This document shows, one piece after another, positions 63,861 to 64,000 of a stretch of DNA of 64,000 nt (position 1 is the first letter of the stretch; each line of letters starts with the position of its first letter). A program made the position numbers and the translations under genes. Below the pieces are notes generated by a model, which saw nothing but the letters and a program-made list of their open reading frames with translations, had not been told where the DNA came from and made no database searches. Source of the stretch: Rhizomys pruinosus. Its lineage: Eukaryota; Chordata; Mammalia; Rodentia; Spalacidae. The DNA lies in the NCBI GenBank assembly GCA_009823505.1, contig VZQC01010553.1:448748-512747 (forward strand). Direction: 5' to 3'.

Positions 63861-64000
63861 GAGCACTTGTCCAGCATGCATGAAGCCCAGGATTCAATCA
63901 CCTAGATGGTATAAATTAGTTCAAATCATGCATCACTATAACCCAAGCATTCAGGTGGTAGAGGTGGGAAGATCACAAGTTAAAAGTCATCGTTGGCTGG
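63783..64000 (+). mobile_element. B4-type SINE with triplicated head
   Basis: ID-like head (GGGCTGGGGGTGTCRCTCCA) present three times as 26-bp units, then GCACTTGTCCAGCATGCATG and a B1-like half cut by the window end. Confidence 0.8.

Overview
The window is nuclear DNA of a muroid rodent. The evidence is dense B1 (7SL-derived) and B2 (tRNA-derived) SINEs, ID/B4 elements, rodent-type L1 tails, MaLR-type LTRs and long CA, GA and GATA microsatellites. The B1 and B2 copies differ from the Mus and Rattus consensus as I remember them (for example B1 tails reading AAAAGACCAAAA), so another muroid lineage such as a gerbil or spiny mouse is possible, but I cannot fix the species. I see no supportable host protein-coding gene, rRNA, tRNA or CRISPR array. 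Nearly all long open frames are translations of SINEs, GA tracts or retroviral remnants. The window is best read as intergenic or deep intronic DNA. Layout: 1-2395 holds two adjacent copies (A, B) of an unidentified polyadenylated retroposon family. 2400-8900 has SINEs, two MaLR-type LTRs, a further LTR and degraded L1. 9005-11479 is a long copy (C) of the unknown retroposon inside a perfect 14-bp target duplication. 12030-16000 has a 20-bp minisatellite and an L1 tail split by a reverse-strand MaLR provirus with an AAAGG duplication. 16856-21961 holds LTR-like segments and a class I (gammaretrovirus-like) ERV remnant with pol, env and 3' LTR, then a solo LTR. 22000-28500 is SINE-rich. 28500-33740 is a second, heavily broken class I ERV mosaic. 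33740-41200 is mixed, partly unique sequence with SINEs and microsatellites. 41390-42265 is copy D of the unknown retroposon. 42277-47900 has SINEs, a solo LTR and a 385-bp GA tract. 47900-50395 is an L1 tail containing a second MaLR element. 50400-58000 mixes unique sequence, SINEs and a 20-N gap. 58040-60040 is unassigned. 60040-62350 is a reverse-strand L1 with 5'UTR, ORF1 and ORF2 start. 62355-64000 is SINE-rich. The most interesting observation is the contrast between two MaLR elements of one subfamily. The copy at 13769-15859 is a normal LTR-internal-LTR provirus with a 5-bp duplication, as integrase would leave. The copy at 48469-50199 starts about 32 nt after where its own LTR TATA box would place transcription, runs R-U5-internal-U3-R, ends in A residues near the polyadenylation point and is flanked by a 14-bp duplication. 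That is the structure expected if the MaLR genomic RNA was copied back by L1 machinery. Other points are the unassigned retroposon family, a poly(A)-only insertion, two SINEs inserted at one site, and two indel-rich stretches (about 9780-11465 and 13769-14870) that look like unpolished long-read gap fill.
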